Below are positions 1 to 8,498 of a stretch of 64,000 bases of DNA, in pieces (within the stretch, counting starts at the first letter, position 1; the number at the start of each line of letters is the position of its first letter). Source of the stretch: Bog-793 sp963761425. GTDB taxonomy: Bacteria > Actinomycetota > Acidimicrobiia > Acidimicrobiales > Bog-793. A model generated the notes under the pieces. The model made no database searches. It worked only from the letters and a program-made list of their open reading frames with translations, and was not told the origin of the DNA. The DNA lies in the NCBI GenBank assembly GCA_963761425.1, contig CAVXGQ010000005.1, forward strand, positions 372,001-436,000, in the 5' to 3' direction. The translations under genes and the position numbers were made by a program.

Positions 1-1809
1 GACGTGGTGCCAGGGCACACAGTGGTGTTCCAGCTCGGACCGCACGACGGACGAGAAGAGCCAGGTTCTGATGATCTCGTGGGCCTGGGGGCGCAGGTCC
101 ATCGGGAAAACGCGGGCGAAGAGCTCGGGCCGGTCGACCCAGTGCCCGGCGATGTGGGGGCTGAGCGAGGAGGTGGCCCAGGTGTCCATGACGTCCGGAT
201 CGGCGACGAATCCTCCCGGCTGGCCGCGTTGGTCGGGGCGATAGCCCTCGGGGACGGTGGTCGAGGGGTCGAGGGGGAGCTGGCTCTCGTCGGCGAGGAT
301 CGGGTGGTCGTCGTCGACCGACCCATCGGCGCCGACCGCGTACCACACCGGAAACGGCACGCCGAAGTAGCGCTGTCGCGAGATGTTCCAGTCCCCGGTC
401 AGCCCTTCGACCCAAGCCTCGTAGCGGGCCCGCATGAACTCGGGATGCCAGGCGATGCGGCGTCCCGCCTCGAGGAGGGCCTCCCGGCGTTCCAAGGTGC
501 GGACATACCACTGGCGAGACGAAACGATCTCGAGCGGTCGTTCGCCTTTCTCGTAGAAGTTGACGAAGTGCTGGATGGCGCGGGGCTCGCCGACCAGGTC
601 GCCGGAGGCCCGGAGAAGCTCGACGATCTTGTGCTGCGCTTTACGGACCGAGAGTCCTTCGAGCTCGGCGAAGGCGGCCGTGGCGCGGTCGGTATCTCGG
701 GACTCCCAGCCGGCGGCGCCAAAGGGGGCGTGGCCGATGCGTCCGTCCCGTAAGACGATGGTGCGAGTGGCCAGACCGAGGTCGCGCCACCAGGTGACGT
801 CGGTGAGGTCACCGAAGGTGCAGACCATGGCGATTCCCGACCCCTTGTCGGGGTCGGCGAGCGGATGGGCGTGGATCGGCACCTCCACCCCGAAGAGCGG
901 CGTCAGCGCGGTAGTACCGTACAGCGCCCGGTAGCGGGGGTCGTCGGGATGGGCGACGAGGGCTACGCAGGCGGGGATGAGTTCGGGCCGGGTCGTCTCG
1001 ATCTCGATCGGCTCGCCGGTAGCCGACGAGACGAAGCGAACCCGGTGGAAGCTGGCCCCGATCTCCCGGTCCTCGAGTTCGGCCTGCGCGACCGCCGTCT
1101 GGAAGTCGACGTCCCACAGGGTGGGGGCCTCCTGGCGGTAGGCATGGCCGTTCTGCACCATCCGCAGGAAGGCCCGCTGAGAGGTGCGCTGGGCGAGTGA
1201 CCCGATGGTCGTGTACTGGGTCGTCCAATCGACCGACAGTCCGAGCCGGCGGAACAGCGCCTCGAAAGCCTGTTCGTCTTGGGCGGTGAGGGTGTGGCAG
1301 AGCTCGACGAAGTTGGGCCGGGAAATGGCTTGGGGGTGCTTCGGCGGGCTCGGCGGGGCTGAAAACCCCGGGTCGTAGGGGATGGAGGGATCGCATCGGA
1401 CTCCGTAGTGGTTCTGCACCCGGCGCTCGGTCGGCAGGCCGTTGTCGTCCCACCCGATCGGGTAGAAGACGGCCTTGCCGCACATTCGCTGGAATCTCGC
1501 CACGATGTCCGTCTGGGTGTAGGAGAAGATGTGGCCGACGTGGAGCGCTCCCGACACGGTTGGCGGCGGTGTGTCGATCGAGTAGACGCCGTCTCGGGCG
1601 GTCGAGTCTCCAAACCGATAGGTCCCCCACGCCTCCCACTGTCGGGCCCAGCGTTCCTCGAGCCCTTCGAGCGTCGGGTGATCGGGTACCCGTAGGGAAC
1701 GTCCGACCGGGTTCCCGGCGATGTCGGGTGATCCCGGGTCCGAGATCGACTGGTTCGAGGCCTCTGAGCCGAAGGCGCGTGCCGTGGTGGGCTCGTCTTC
1801 GACTTGCAT
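1..1809 (-). CDS. valS: valyl-tRNA synthetase, N-terminal 603 codons (runs off left edge)
   Basis: Class Ia aminoacyl-tRNA synthetase that charges tRNA-Val in the cytoplasm. Reading from the ATG at 1809, an N-terminal tail of about 40 residues precedes the catalytic core. The HIGH motif is HVGH at residues 90-93 inside a TPPPTVSGALH context, and the editing insert follows. A DVMDTWATSSLSP segment typical of ValS lies near the window edge. KMSKS and the anticodon-binding domain would lie beyond position 1. The DDNGLPTE, CTFGD and DWNISRQRYFG segments match, from memory, the archaeal/rickettsial/actinobacterial ValS lineage rather than the Escherichia coli type. The gene diverges from cysS across only 20 bp. 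The start codon is inferred; a shorter protein is possible because the first 40 residues are not family-like. Confidence 0.93.
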   Translation of the reverse strand, partial: MQVEDEPTTARAFGSEASNQSISDPGSPDIAGNPVGRSLRVPDHPTLEGLEERWARQWEAWGTYRFGDSTARDGVYSIDTPPPTVSGALHVGHIFSYTQTDIVARFQRMCGKAVFYPIGWDDNGLPTERRVQNHYGVRCDPSIPYDPGFSAPPSPPKHPQAISRPNFVELCHTLTAQDEQAFEALFRRLGLSVDWTTQYTTIGSLAQRTSQRAFLRMVQNGHAYRQEAPTLWDVDFQTAVAQAELEDREIGASFHRVRFVSSATGEPIEIETTRPELIPACVALVAHPDDPRYRALYGTTALTPLFGVEVPIHAHPLADPDKGSGIAMVCTFGDLTDVTWWRDLGLATRTIVLRDGRIGHAPFGAAGWESRDTDRATAAFAELEGLSVRKAQHKIVELLRASGDLVGEPRAIQHFVNFYEKGERPLEIVSSRQWYVRTLERREALLEAGRRIAWHPEFMRARYEAWVEGLTGDWNISRQRYFGVPFPVWYAVGADGSVDDDHPILADESQLPLDPSTTVPEGYRPDQRGQPGGFVADPDVMDTWATSSLSPHIAGHWVDRPELFARVFPMDLRPQAHEIIRTWLFSSVVRSELEHHCVPWHHV

Positions 1810-1817
1810 CGGACTAG

Positions 1818-1824
1818 TACCGTA
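1818..1824. promoter_or_regulatory. overlapping divergent -10 boxes for valS and cysS
   Basis: The 7-mer TACCGTA carries a TAnnnT hexamer on both strands. TACCGT (1818-1823) ends 6 nt before the cysS GTG at 1830, exactly placed for a leaderless transcript. On the minus strand TACGGT (1824-1819) ends 9 nt before the valS ATG. The whole gap is 20 bp, so any -35 elements lie inside the opposite gene. This is inference from spacing only. Confidence 0.4.
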
Positions 1825-1829
1825 GTCGT

Positions 1830-3188
1830 GTGCTCAGGTTGCGCGACACGGTGACCGGTCGCGTCTCCGAATTGACACCACGGGACGCCGGTGTCGTCGG
1901 CCTTTACGTGTGCGGCCCGACGGTCTACGGCGCTCCCCATGTCGGACACGGTCGCTTCGCGCTGGTCTTCGACGTGCTGCGGCGCTATCTCGAATTCGAG
2001 GGCCTGAGGGTCGACCACGTCTCGAACGTCACCGACATCGACGACAAGATCATCGATCGCGCCGCCGCCGAGGGACGCGACTGGCGTGAAATCGCGCACG
2101 ACTCCGAACTCGCCTGGTGGGCCGTCATGGACCAGATGGCCCTGGCCCGGCCGACAGCCACTCCCCACGCCACGGCCTACATCGCCGAGATGGTGGAACT
2201 CGTGGCGGAACTCCTCGAACGCGGGGCGGCCTACGCGACGAGTGACGGGGTCTACCTCGACACCTCGTCGGTGGCGGACTACGGGTTGCTGAAGCACCAG
2301 AGCATCGAATCGTTGCGCGCCGGAGCAAGGGTGGAGGTCGACGAGCAGAAGAAGTCGCCGGTCGACTTTGCTCTGTGGAAGAGCTCCAAGCCCGGGGAGC
2401 CGGCCTGGGACACGCCGTTCGGTTCGGGCCGGCCGGGCTGGCACACCGAGTGCGTGGTGATGTCGCTCGCGCTGCTGGGGGAGGGTTTCGACTTGCACGG
2501 CGGCGGCGAGGACCTCATATTTCCCCACCACGAGAACGAGCGGGCCCAGGCGGTCGCCGACGGAAAGAGTTTCGCCCGACGCTGGATGCACAACGGACTC
2601 GTGCGAGTCGGCGGCGAGAAGATGTCGAAATCGCTGGGGAATTTCACGACGATGGCGGAAGTGCTGGAGCGCACGGATGCGCGGGCCTATCGGCTGGTCG
2701 TGCTCGGTTCGCACTACCGCCAGCCGATCGAAGTGAACGAACACACCCTCGAGGAGGCGTCAACGACCTTGGAGCGGGTCGACAGTCTCGCTCGGCGATT
2801 CGCCGACGCGACGCCGGACGCCATGCTCAGCGAGGTCGGCGAGATGCGGAAGCGCTTTCGTGAGGCGATGGATGACGACCTCGACACGGCGCGCGCGCTC
2901 GGTGGATTGTTCTCCGCGATGCGGCGCGCCAACACGCTCGCCGACGCGGGCGATCTCCGAGCTGGCGGCGCGCTCGGCCGCGCGGTGCTGGACCTGTTCG
3001 CGGCGTTGGGCGTCGAGGGCGCGGTCGGCCGACGGGAGTTGGGTGACGAGGTCCAAGAGCTGGTGCGCAGGCGTGATGCGGCGCGCGCCGGGCGAGATTT
3101 TGCAGCTGCCGATCGGCTGCGGGCCGAGATCGAAAGGCTCGGCTGGGTGGTCGAGGACACCCCCGGTGGGACGAGGGTCTACCGCTGA
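1830..3188 (+). CDS. cysS: cysteinyl-tRNA synthetase
   Basis: Charges tRNA-Cys. The protein is 452 residues, normal for CysRS, with GTG start. HIGH motif is HVGH at 37-40 and KMSKS at 264-268. Likely zinc ligands are C28, C208, H233 and E237, in the family-typical positions. The segment PVDFALWKSSKPGEPAWDTP separates it from the related mycothiol ligase MshC, which is shorter and differs here. Start chosen at 1830 because a TACCGT hexamer sits 6 nt upstream (leaderless) and no Shine-Dalgarno is visible. It diverges from valS, making a two-synthetase pair from one short gap. Confidence 0.97.
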   Translation: MLRLRDTVTGRVSELTPRDAGVVGLYVCGPTVYGAPHVGHGRFALVFDVLRRYLEFEGLRVDHVSNVTDIDDKIIDRAAAEGRDWREIAHDSELAWWAVMDQMALARPTATPHATAYIAEMVELVAELLERGAAYATSDGVYLDTSSVADYGLLKHQSIESLRAGARVEVDEQKKSPVDFALWKSSKPGEPAWDTPFGSGRPGWHTECVVMSLALLGEGFDLHGGGEDLIFPHHENERAQAVADGKSFARRWMHNGLVRVGGEKMSKSLGNFTTMAEVLERTDARAYRLVVLGSHYRQPIEVNEHTLEEASTTLERVDSLARRFADATPDAMLSEVGEMRKRFREAMDDDLDTARALGGLFSAMRRANTLADAGDLRAGGALGRAVLDLFAALGVEGAVGRRELGDEVQELVRRRDAARAGRDFAAADRLRAEIERLGWVVEDTPGGTRVYR

Positions 3189-3223
3189 GGGCTTTCGGGG
3201 GGATGGCCGGGGGTCCAGCTGGA

Positions 3224-3241
3224 GGCGCCGGCCGTGGCGCC
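3224..3241 (+). terminator. possible hairpin terminator after cysS
   Basis: Perfect 6-bp inverted repeat GGCGCC-GGCCGT-GGCGCC, 35 nt after the cysS stop. No U-tract follows, so termination is only suggested. Confidence 0.3.
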
Positions 3242-3322
3242 ATCCGACGGTGCGTCGGCCGGTTGCTCGCCCCGCGCCACGGCAGACTGGACGAGGCGTG
3301 TGACGGCGGGGGATGGGACTGG

Positions 3323-3476
3323 TAGCCTCCGGGTGAGGGCAAGCTGCCTCGTGGTTGCGACTGTTGAGCACGCGCCGAAAAAAGGTCCGATCCAGTGGAT
3401 CGGCCTGGGGCGCAAGCAACGGTAACCGGGGCGGTCCCTCGCGGTATTTGTAATCAAACGAAGGGGGATCGCCGAA
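3323..3476 (+). promoter_or_regulatory. promoter and long 5' leader of cspA
   Basis: A -10-like TAGCCT at 3323-3328 would start transcription near 3335 and leave a leader of about 140 nt before cspA. The leader holds a perfect 7-bp hairpin, CCGATCC-AGT-GGATCGG at 3387-3403, preceded by a run of A. It ends with the GGGGG-type ribosome binding site at 3463-3467. Long structured leaders are typical of cold-shock mRNAs. The fold and start site are inferred, and I could not match it to a riboswitch family. Confidence 0.4.
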
Positions 3477-3677
3477 GTGGCGACCGGAACTGTGAAGTGG
3501 TTCAACGCCGAGAAGGGCTATGGCTTCATCTCGCAAGAAGGCGGTGCCGATGTGTTCGTGCATCACTCCGCCATCCAGATGAACGGCTACCGCACGCTTG
3601 AGGAGGGTCAGCAGGTCGAGTTCGAGATCCAGGAGGGCCAGAAGGGCCTCCAGGCCGCGAACGTTCGGCCGGTCTAA
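3477..3677 (+). CDS. cspA: cold shock protein, CspA family
   Basis: Small single-stranded RNA/DNA-binding OB-fold protein of 66 residues, the normal size. Both RNP motifs are intact: KGYGFI at about 13-18 and VFVHHSAI at about 26-33. It begins with the canonical TGTVKWFN. GTG start at 3477, preceded by a clear purine-rich site (AAGGGGGATC). It probably acts as an RNA chaperone in the cytoplasm during cold or stationary phase. It is a single gene with its own long leader upstream and a hairpin 43 nt downstream. Confidence 0.96.
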   Translation: MATGTVKWFNAEKGYGFISQEGGADVFVHHSAIQMNGYRTLEEGQQVEFEIQEGQKGLQAANVRPV

Positions 3678-3719
3678 CCGACCCACGTCTCGGTAGGGCC
3701 GCTTCTCGGGCTCGTCGGG

Positions 3720-3740
3720 GCGCTCGCGACATACGAGCGC
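3720..3740 (+). terminator. possible terminator hairpin after cspA
   Basis: Perfect 7-bp stem GCGCTCG / CGAGCGC with loop CGACATA, 43 nt after the cspA stop. There is no U-run, so this is only a candidate. Confidence 0.35.
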
Positions 3741-3907
3741 GGATCTCTGGATTCCTCACCATCTGCGCTGGCGACCTGTCGCGCCCGGTGAGCCTCCCGG
3801 TGCTCGGCGAACGCGCACCCGAGACGGACTTCCGGCCCGGTCGAGCCGAAGAGCGCCCTTCGGAGGGGCGGGCGCGGGGGATGGTTGCGAGGTCCCGGCC
3901 CCTCGCC

Positions 3908-3913
3908 TAGAAC
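3908..3913 (+). promoter_or_regulatory. -10 box of leaderless gmd mRNA
   Basis: TAGAAC ends exactly 6 nt before the GTG at 3920, the spacing expected if transcription starts on the start codon. No Shine-Dalgarno is present. This favours GTG 3920 over the TTG at 3914. Confidence 0.4.
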
Positions 3914-3919
3914 TTGACC

Positions 3920-4882
3920 GTGGCCAGACGCGCCCTCATCACCGGTGTCACCGGGCAGGACGGTTCCTACCTCGCCGAGTTTCTCTTGAAGCAGGGCTAC
4001 GAGGTGTTCGGCATGGTCCGCCGTTCGAGCACGGTCACCTTCGAGCGCGTCGCCCACATCCAGGACCGCATCACGCTGGTCCCGGGTGAGATGCTCGACG
4101 AGGTCTCGATCATCAACGTCCTGCGGGAGTGCAAGCCAGACGAGCTGTACAACCTCGCGGCGCAGTCCTTCGTCCAGACTTCGTTCAGCCAGCCGGTCTT
4201 CACCGGGGAAGCGACGGCACTGGGTGTGACCCGGGTTCTTGACGCCATCCGTTTTGTCAACCCGGAGATCCGGTTCTACCAGGCGAGCTCGTCCGAGATG
4301 TTCGGGTTGGTTCACGAATCGCCCCAGACCGAACTGACGCCTTTCCACCCCCGCAGCCCCTACGGCGTGGCCAAGGTCTACGGCCACTGGATCACGGTGA
4401 ACTATCGGGAGAGCTACGGGCTCCACGCCTCTTCGGGGATTCTGTTCAATCACGAGAGCCCCCGCCGGGGCTTCGAGTTCGTGACCCGCAAGGTCACCCA
4501 CGCCGCGGCCCGCGTCGCGGTCGGGCTCGACCGCGAGGTCCGGCTCGGCAACCTTGATGCCAAGCGGGACTGGGGCTTCGCGGGGGACTACGTGCGGGCG
4601 ATGTGGCTCATGCTCCAGCAGGACCAGCCCGATGACTTCGTGGTCGCGACCGGCGAGGCGCACTCGGTTCGCGAGCTCTGTGAGGTCGCTTTCGGCCGGG
4701 TCGGTCTGCACTGGGAGGACCACGTCGTCGTGGACGACAAGTTTTTCCGACCCGCCGAGGTTGACGTCCTCGTCGGAAATGCGGCCAAGGCTCATGCGAC
4801 CCTCGGGTGGAAGCCGGAGGTCAGCTTTCCTGAACTCATTGAGATGATGGTCGACTCCGACCTCACCATCCTCCGGCGCTGA
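3920..4882 (+). CDS. gmd: GDP-mannose 4,6-dehydratase
   Basis: Short-chain dehydrogenase family enzyme converting GDP-D-mannose to GDP-4-keto-6-deoxy-D-mannose. It has 320 residues, slightly short but complete. The NAD(P)-binding glycine motif GVTGQDGSY is at 9-17, SSSEMFG at 123-129, catalytic YGVAK with Y148 and K152, and the Gmd signature NHESPRRGFEFVTRK further on. The next enzyme in the likely pathway, an Rmd-like reductase, is at 45197-46084. Together they would make GDP-D-rhamnose, although GDP-L-fucose routes also start here. It stands alone between cspA and a convergent desulfurase. Confidence 0.95.
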   Translation: MARRALITGVTGQDGSYLAEFLLKQGYEVFGMVRRSSTVTFERVAHIQDRITLVPGEMLDEVSIINVLRECKPDELYNLAAQSFVQTSFSQPVFTGEATALGVTRVLDAIRFVNPEIRFYQASSSEMFGLVHESPQTELTPFHPRSPYGVAKVYGHWITVNYRESYGLHASSGILFNHESPRRGFEFVTRKVTHAAARVAVGLDREVRLGNLDAKRDWGFAGDYVRAMWLMLQQDQPDDFVVATGEAHSVRELCEVAFGRVGLHWEDHVVVDDKFFRPAEVDVLVGNAAKAHATLGWKPEVSFPELIEMMVDSDLTILRR

Positions 4883-5252
4883 AGCTCACCGCGTCGGTTT
4901 CCGGTGGCTCTCGGGCCCTTCCCTCTCTCGGGGCTGGTCGGTAGGTCTCGAGAACCCGCTGGCGGGTCGGTGGGCGCGCCCGGTCCAGTGGTGGTTGCGC
5001 GCGCCAATGGGGGAGCCAGCGCTACCTCGTGGAGAGATGTCGGCACACCTTCCCTCCCGCCGCCCGGAAGTCGACAGGGGCGATTCGCCCACCCCGCCGC
5101 CCGGTTGGGCCCCACGGCGTGGCCCGGCGCGGGACGAGCCGGTTCGGATTGGTCCTTTGCCGCCGGTGAGTTGGAGGGATCGGACTCCCCGTCCGCCCCG
5201 CCGGAGCTGGCGTGCCGGGGCCGGGGCGCCGTCGGGGATCATCTCCCCGGGC
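4883..5252. other. 370-bp convergent intergenic region
   Basis: Lies between the 3' ends of gmd and the cysteine desulfurase. It holds two short inverted repeats, ACCCGC-TG-GCGGGT at 4954-4967 and a nearby GGGCGCGCCC palindrome, either of which could end transcription. I see no supported gene on either strand. Confidence 0.4.
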
Positions 5253-6386
5253 TCACCCCAGGGACCGCAGCCGCTCGACGACGGCCGGGAAGGCGGCGGC
5301 GAAGGCGGCAACGTCGTCATCGTCTGTCGACCAGCCGACCGAGCAGCGCAGCGAGCGGTCCGCGTCGACGCCCATCGCCGCCAGGGCGGGCGAAGGTTTG
5401 AAGGCCTCCGAGGCGCAGGCCGAGCCGGAGTGGACGGCCAATCCGGCCGCGTCGAGACCCATGACCACGCCCTCGGCGGCGACGCCCGGGACCCCGAAAC
5501 AGACGAGATGGGGGACGCGTCCGACCGGGTCGCCGTAGGTGACGACTCCGGGGACCCCGAGCGCCACCTCGGCGATCGCCTCGGTGAGGGCCCGGGAGCG
5601 TCGGGCCGCCGCCTCGACCGCTCCGGGGGCGGCGAGCGCCTTGGCCACCGCGCCGAACCCGACGATCCCCAGCACGCTCTCCATCCCCGCCCGGCGGGCG
5701 CGCTCTTCGGCCCCGCCGACGAGGAACGGGGGGATGCGGGTGATCCGGCCGACGACGAGGGCGCCGACGCCGGTCGGGCCGCCGAGCTTGTGCGCGGAGA
5801 ACGACACGTAGTCGACGTCAAGCTCGGCGAGGTCCACGGCCATCTGGCCGATGGCGATGCAGGCGTCGACGTGGACGGGAACCTGCGCCCGGCGACAGCG
5901 TCCGGCGACCTCCTTGACCGGCTGGACCGTTCCGACCTGGTGGTTGGCGAGCTGGCAGTTGACCAGGGCCGGACGGGTCTTTCCTCGCGCCAGGAGCTGT
6001 TCGATGGCGGCGAGATCGACCCGGCCGACGTGATCGACCGGGATCGAGGACACCGGGCCGTAGCGTTCGGCGGACCGCCGCACCGCCGAGTGCTCGACCG
6101 GGCTGAAGGCGATCGGCGCGGTGCGGTTCGCCTGCCGTGCGGCCCAGTTCGCCCAGTTCGCCGCCTCGGTCCCGCCGGAGGTGAAGACGAGCTGACGGGG
6201 GCTCACCTTCACCAGGGCGGCGACCGCCTCCCGAGCTTCCTCGATCGCCTCGGCGACGACGTGCCCTTCCCAGTAGGGGCGACCGGCGTCGGCAAACACC
6301 CCTTGGTCCAGCCACTCGGAAATCGCCCGTGCCGCCTCGGGCCGCAACGGGCAGGTCGAGGCGTGATCGAGGTAGTGCCGGGCCAC
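5253..6386 (-). CDS. cysteine desulfurase, IscS/NifS class
   Basis: PLP enzyme that takes sulfur from cysteine as a persulfide for Fe-S clusters and other thio-cofactors. 377 residues. H99 stacks on the PLP ring in this fold; SFSAHK places the Schiff-base lysine at K200; SGSACAS gives the catalytic C324 in a flexible loop. Closer to the group I IscS/NifS type than to SufS. GTG start at 6386, 8 nt after the stop of the upstream SufR-like regulator, so the two are very probably one transcript. No scaffold (IscU/SufU) gene is visible in the window. Confidence 0.93.
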   Translation of the reverse strand: MARHYLDHASTCPLRPEAARAISEWLDQGVFADAGRPYWEGHVVAEAIEEAREAVAALVKVSPRQLVFTSGGTEAANWANWAARQANRTAPIAFSPVEHSAVRRSAERYGPVSSIPVDHVGRVDLAAIEQLLARGKTRPALVNCQLANHQVGTVQPVKEVAGRCRRAQVPVHVDACIAIGQMAVDLAELDVDYVSFSAHKLGGPTGVGALVVGRITRIPPFLVGGAEERARRAGMESVLGIVGFGAVAKALAAPGAVEAAARRSRALTEAIAEVALGVPGVVTYGDPVGRVPHLVCFGVPGVAAEGVVMGLDAAGLAVHSGSACASEAFKPSPALAAMGVDADRSLRCSVGWSTDDDDVAAFAAAFPAVVERLRSLG

Positions 6387-6394
6387 GGCGTCGC

Positions 6395-7132
6395 TCAGCC
6401 CGCGACGCTCGAGCAGGACTCGTCGCCGCGGGCGCGTGACGAGAGCTGCACGGGGACCTCGTCACCGCAGAGCCCCTCCAGAAGCCCCTTCACCATGCCG
6501 CGGTCGACCGCACAGAGCACGGGGTGCTTGAGGACGACCTCTCCGAAGGGGCAGTGCTCGCGGATGACCCAAGTCGTCGTGTTGTCGCTCTCGGCGCGAG
6601 CGGCGAAGCCGTGGGCGGTGAGCGCGTCGATGACGGCGGACATCGCGGCCCCCATGGAGCGTTGCGAGTCGCCCGGCGCCATCTGGGCGGCGAGGGATCT
6701 CCCGTACTCCTCGCCGACCTCCTCGGCCAGGTGGTCGGCGACGTCGGGGTCGAGAGCCGCGAGCGTCCTCACCAACAAGGCGATCACGAGCTCGTTCGGC
6801 TGAGGCGGCATCGGCACGGAGGTCTCCCGCGAGGAGGGCCGGTAGCGCTTGGCCGGACGTCCCGCTCCCGGTGCGGCGCGGTCCAGCGTGACCTCCAGGT
6901 AGCCGCCGGCGGCGAGCTTGTCGAGATGATGGCGGGCGACGTTGGGGTGCAGCGCGAACTTTCGGGCGACTTCGCCGGCGGTCGCGCCGTCGACCTCCCG
7001 CGTGAACAGGTAGATGTGCCGGCGGGTTGCGTCCCCGAAGGCACTGGTGACGGCGGCGACCGCGGCGGAGAAGGATTCGTCGTCGTGAACGTCGTCCCCG
7101 GAAGTCCACGGAACCCCGCCGGGGGTCTGCAC
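6395..7132 (-). CDS. SufR-like iron-sulfur-sensing transcriptional regulator
   Basis: 245 residues from the GTG at 7132. A winged-helix DNA-binding domain occupies about residues 20-100 (GEVARKF, NVARHHLDKL). The C-terminal domain has four cysteines, C194, C207, C222 and C240, in the order C-x12-C-x14-C-x17-C, close to the cysteine pattern of SufR repressors that bind a labile Fe-S cluster. It lies directly before a cysteine desulfurase and diverges from an Mrp-type Fe-S carrier, which supports an Fe-S sensing role. Start chosen for its GCGGGAG site about 10 nt upstream; longer forms up to 7300 lack family-like sequence. Regulated target and cluster type are inferred. Confidence 0.8.
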   Translation of the reverse strand: MQTPGGVPWTSGDDVHDDESFSAAVAAVTSAFGDATRRHIYLFTREVDGATAGEVARKFALHPNVARHHLDKLAAGGYLEVTLDRAAPGAGRPAKRYRPSSRETSVPMPPQPNELVIALLVRTLAALDPDVADHLAEEVGEEYGRSLAAQMAPGDSQRSMGAAMSAVIDALTAHGFAARAESDNTTTWVIREHCPFGEVVLKHPVLCAVDRGMVKGLLEGLCGDEVPVQLSSRARGDESCSSVAG

Positions 7133-7263
7133 GGATCGACGGCTCCCGCTCGATCTGGGCCTTGCCGGCGCCCGAGAAGGAGGAGAGCGCACGATTGGTA
7201 TCCTACCTGCGGCGCGCCGGATTCCCGGTGCGTTCGTCTTCCGGCTGGAGCCGCGGCTTAACG

Positions 7264-8370
7264 ATGAGTGATCCGGATCTTGACGGGCTGCGCGCGGCAT
7301 TTGGAACGGTCGAAGACCCCTTCCTCTTCGCCCCCTTGGCGGATCTGGGCGTGCTCACCGAGGTGCGGGCCCGGGGCCACGGCGTCGATGCCGTCTTGAG
7401 GATCCCGACCGAGGAACATCCGGCCCTCGACGAGTTGCGCCGGCGTCTCACCGCGGCGGCGGCGGCGGCGGGTGCCCCGACATCGGTTGACGTCATCACC
7501 GAGACCATGGACGAGGAGGAGGCGGCCGCCCTCGGCGAGCGCCTGCGGGATCGGGAAGGGTCGGTGGATCCCGGGACGGTGGGGCGATCGCTGCGGGGGT
7601 CCCGGGTGCTCAGCATCGCCTCGGGCAAGGGCGGAGTAGGCAAGTCGACGGTGACCGTCAACCTCGCCGTGGCCCTGGTGGCCGCCGGCCACACGGTGGG
7701 GTTGCTCGATGCCGACGTCTACGGGTTCTCCGTCCCGCGCATGCTCGGCGTGGTGCGCGGACCGGTGATTCTCGGCCCGACGATCCTGCCCCCGGTGGCG
7801 CGGGGGGTGCGCTGCCTGTCGATGGGGTTCTTCGTCGACGAGGACCGCGCCGTTGCCTGGCGCGGCCCGATGCTCCACAAGGCGCTCGAGCAGTTCGTCA
7901 CCGAGGTCCACTGGGGCCATCCGGAGTTCCTCCTCATCGACATGCCCCCGGGCACGGGCGACGTGGCGCTCTCCGTCGCCCAGCATCTTCCCGGCGCGGA
8001 GCTGTATGTCGTGACGACGCCGCAGCCCGCGGCCCAACGGGTCGCGCAACGTTCCGGGGCGCTGGCACGCGAGCTTCACCTGTCGGTTCGCGGCGTCATC
8101 GAGAACATGTCGTGGTATACGGCCCCGGACGGATCCCGCCAGGAGCTGTTTGGCGAGGGTGGCGGGCGGGCCCTGGCGGGCGAGCTCGGCGTGGAGCTGC
8201 TCGCCCAGATCCCCTTCGATCCCGCGGTGCGCGCCGGCGCGGACGAGGGACGTCCTGCGACGCAGGTCGATCCGGAGGGCGAGGTGGCTCGGGCCTTCGA
8301 CGCCCTGGCGACCCGTGTCGCCGCGCTCGGCCCCTCCCGGATCTACCGTCGGGAGCTCACCATCACCTGA
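7264..8370 (+). CDS. Mrp/ApbC/NBP35 family P-loop ATPase, Fe-S cluster carrier
   Basis: 368 residues. An N-terminal MIP18/DUF59-like domain (about 1-100) is joined to a deviant-Walker ATPase with GKGGVGKST at 121-129 and IDMPPGTGD further on. Family members load or transfer Fe-S clusters to apo-proteins in the cytosol. The C-terminal CxxC that binds the bridging cluster in many homologues is absent: the sequence there reads ENMSWYTAPDGSRQ. I recall the same loss in actinobacterial Mrp proteins. ATG 7264 is chosen because the DUF59 homology begins there; no strong ribosome site is visible. It diverges from the SufR-like gene over about 130 bp. Confidence 0.92.
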   Translation: MSDPDLDGLRAAFGTVEDPFLFAPLADLGVLTEVRARGHGVDAVLRIPTEEHPALDELRRRLTAAAAAAGAPTSVDVITETMDEEEAAALGERLRDREGSVDPGTVGRSLRGSRVLSIASGKGGVGKSTVTVNLAVALVAAGHTVGLLDADVYGFSVPRMLGVVRGPVILGPTILPPVARGVRCLSMGFFVDEDRAVAWRGPMLHKALEQFVTEVHWGHPEFLLIDMPPGTGDVALSVAQHLPGAELYVVTTPQPAAQRVAQRSGALARELHLSVRGVIENMSWYTAPDGSRQELFGEGGGRALAGELGVELLAQIPFDPAVRAGADEGRPATQVDPEGEVARAFDALATRVAALGPSRIYRRELTIT

Positions 8371-8486
8371 GCGCTCGTGTTCCGGGGTCGGCTGGGACCG
8401 GTGCCCCACGGCAGTGCCACGCCCAAGTGGCGGTCTCGTTGGTGCTCGTCGGAGGGCCGCGGGCTCGAGGCGACCGGGCGCGCCCC

Positions 8487-8492
8487 TAGGCT
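8487..8492 (+). promoter_or_regulatory. -10 box of leaderless dNTPase-like mRNA
   Basis: TAGGCT ends exactly 6 nt before the GTG at 8499, consistent with transcription starting at the start codon. Confidence 0.4.
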
Positions 8493-8498
8493 CAGCCC

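Noticed and set aside
963..2744. A 593-codon minus-strand frame across valS and cysS
   Set aside because: It crosses two clearly recognised synthetase genes and shows no family sequence.
3335..3476. c-di-GMP-I riboswitch in the cspA leader
   Set aside because: The A-run, hairpin and GCGCAA order is suggestive, but the conserved GCAAACC and GACGCAAAGCC cores are not present.
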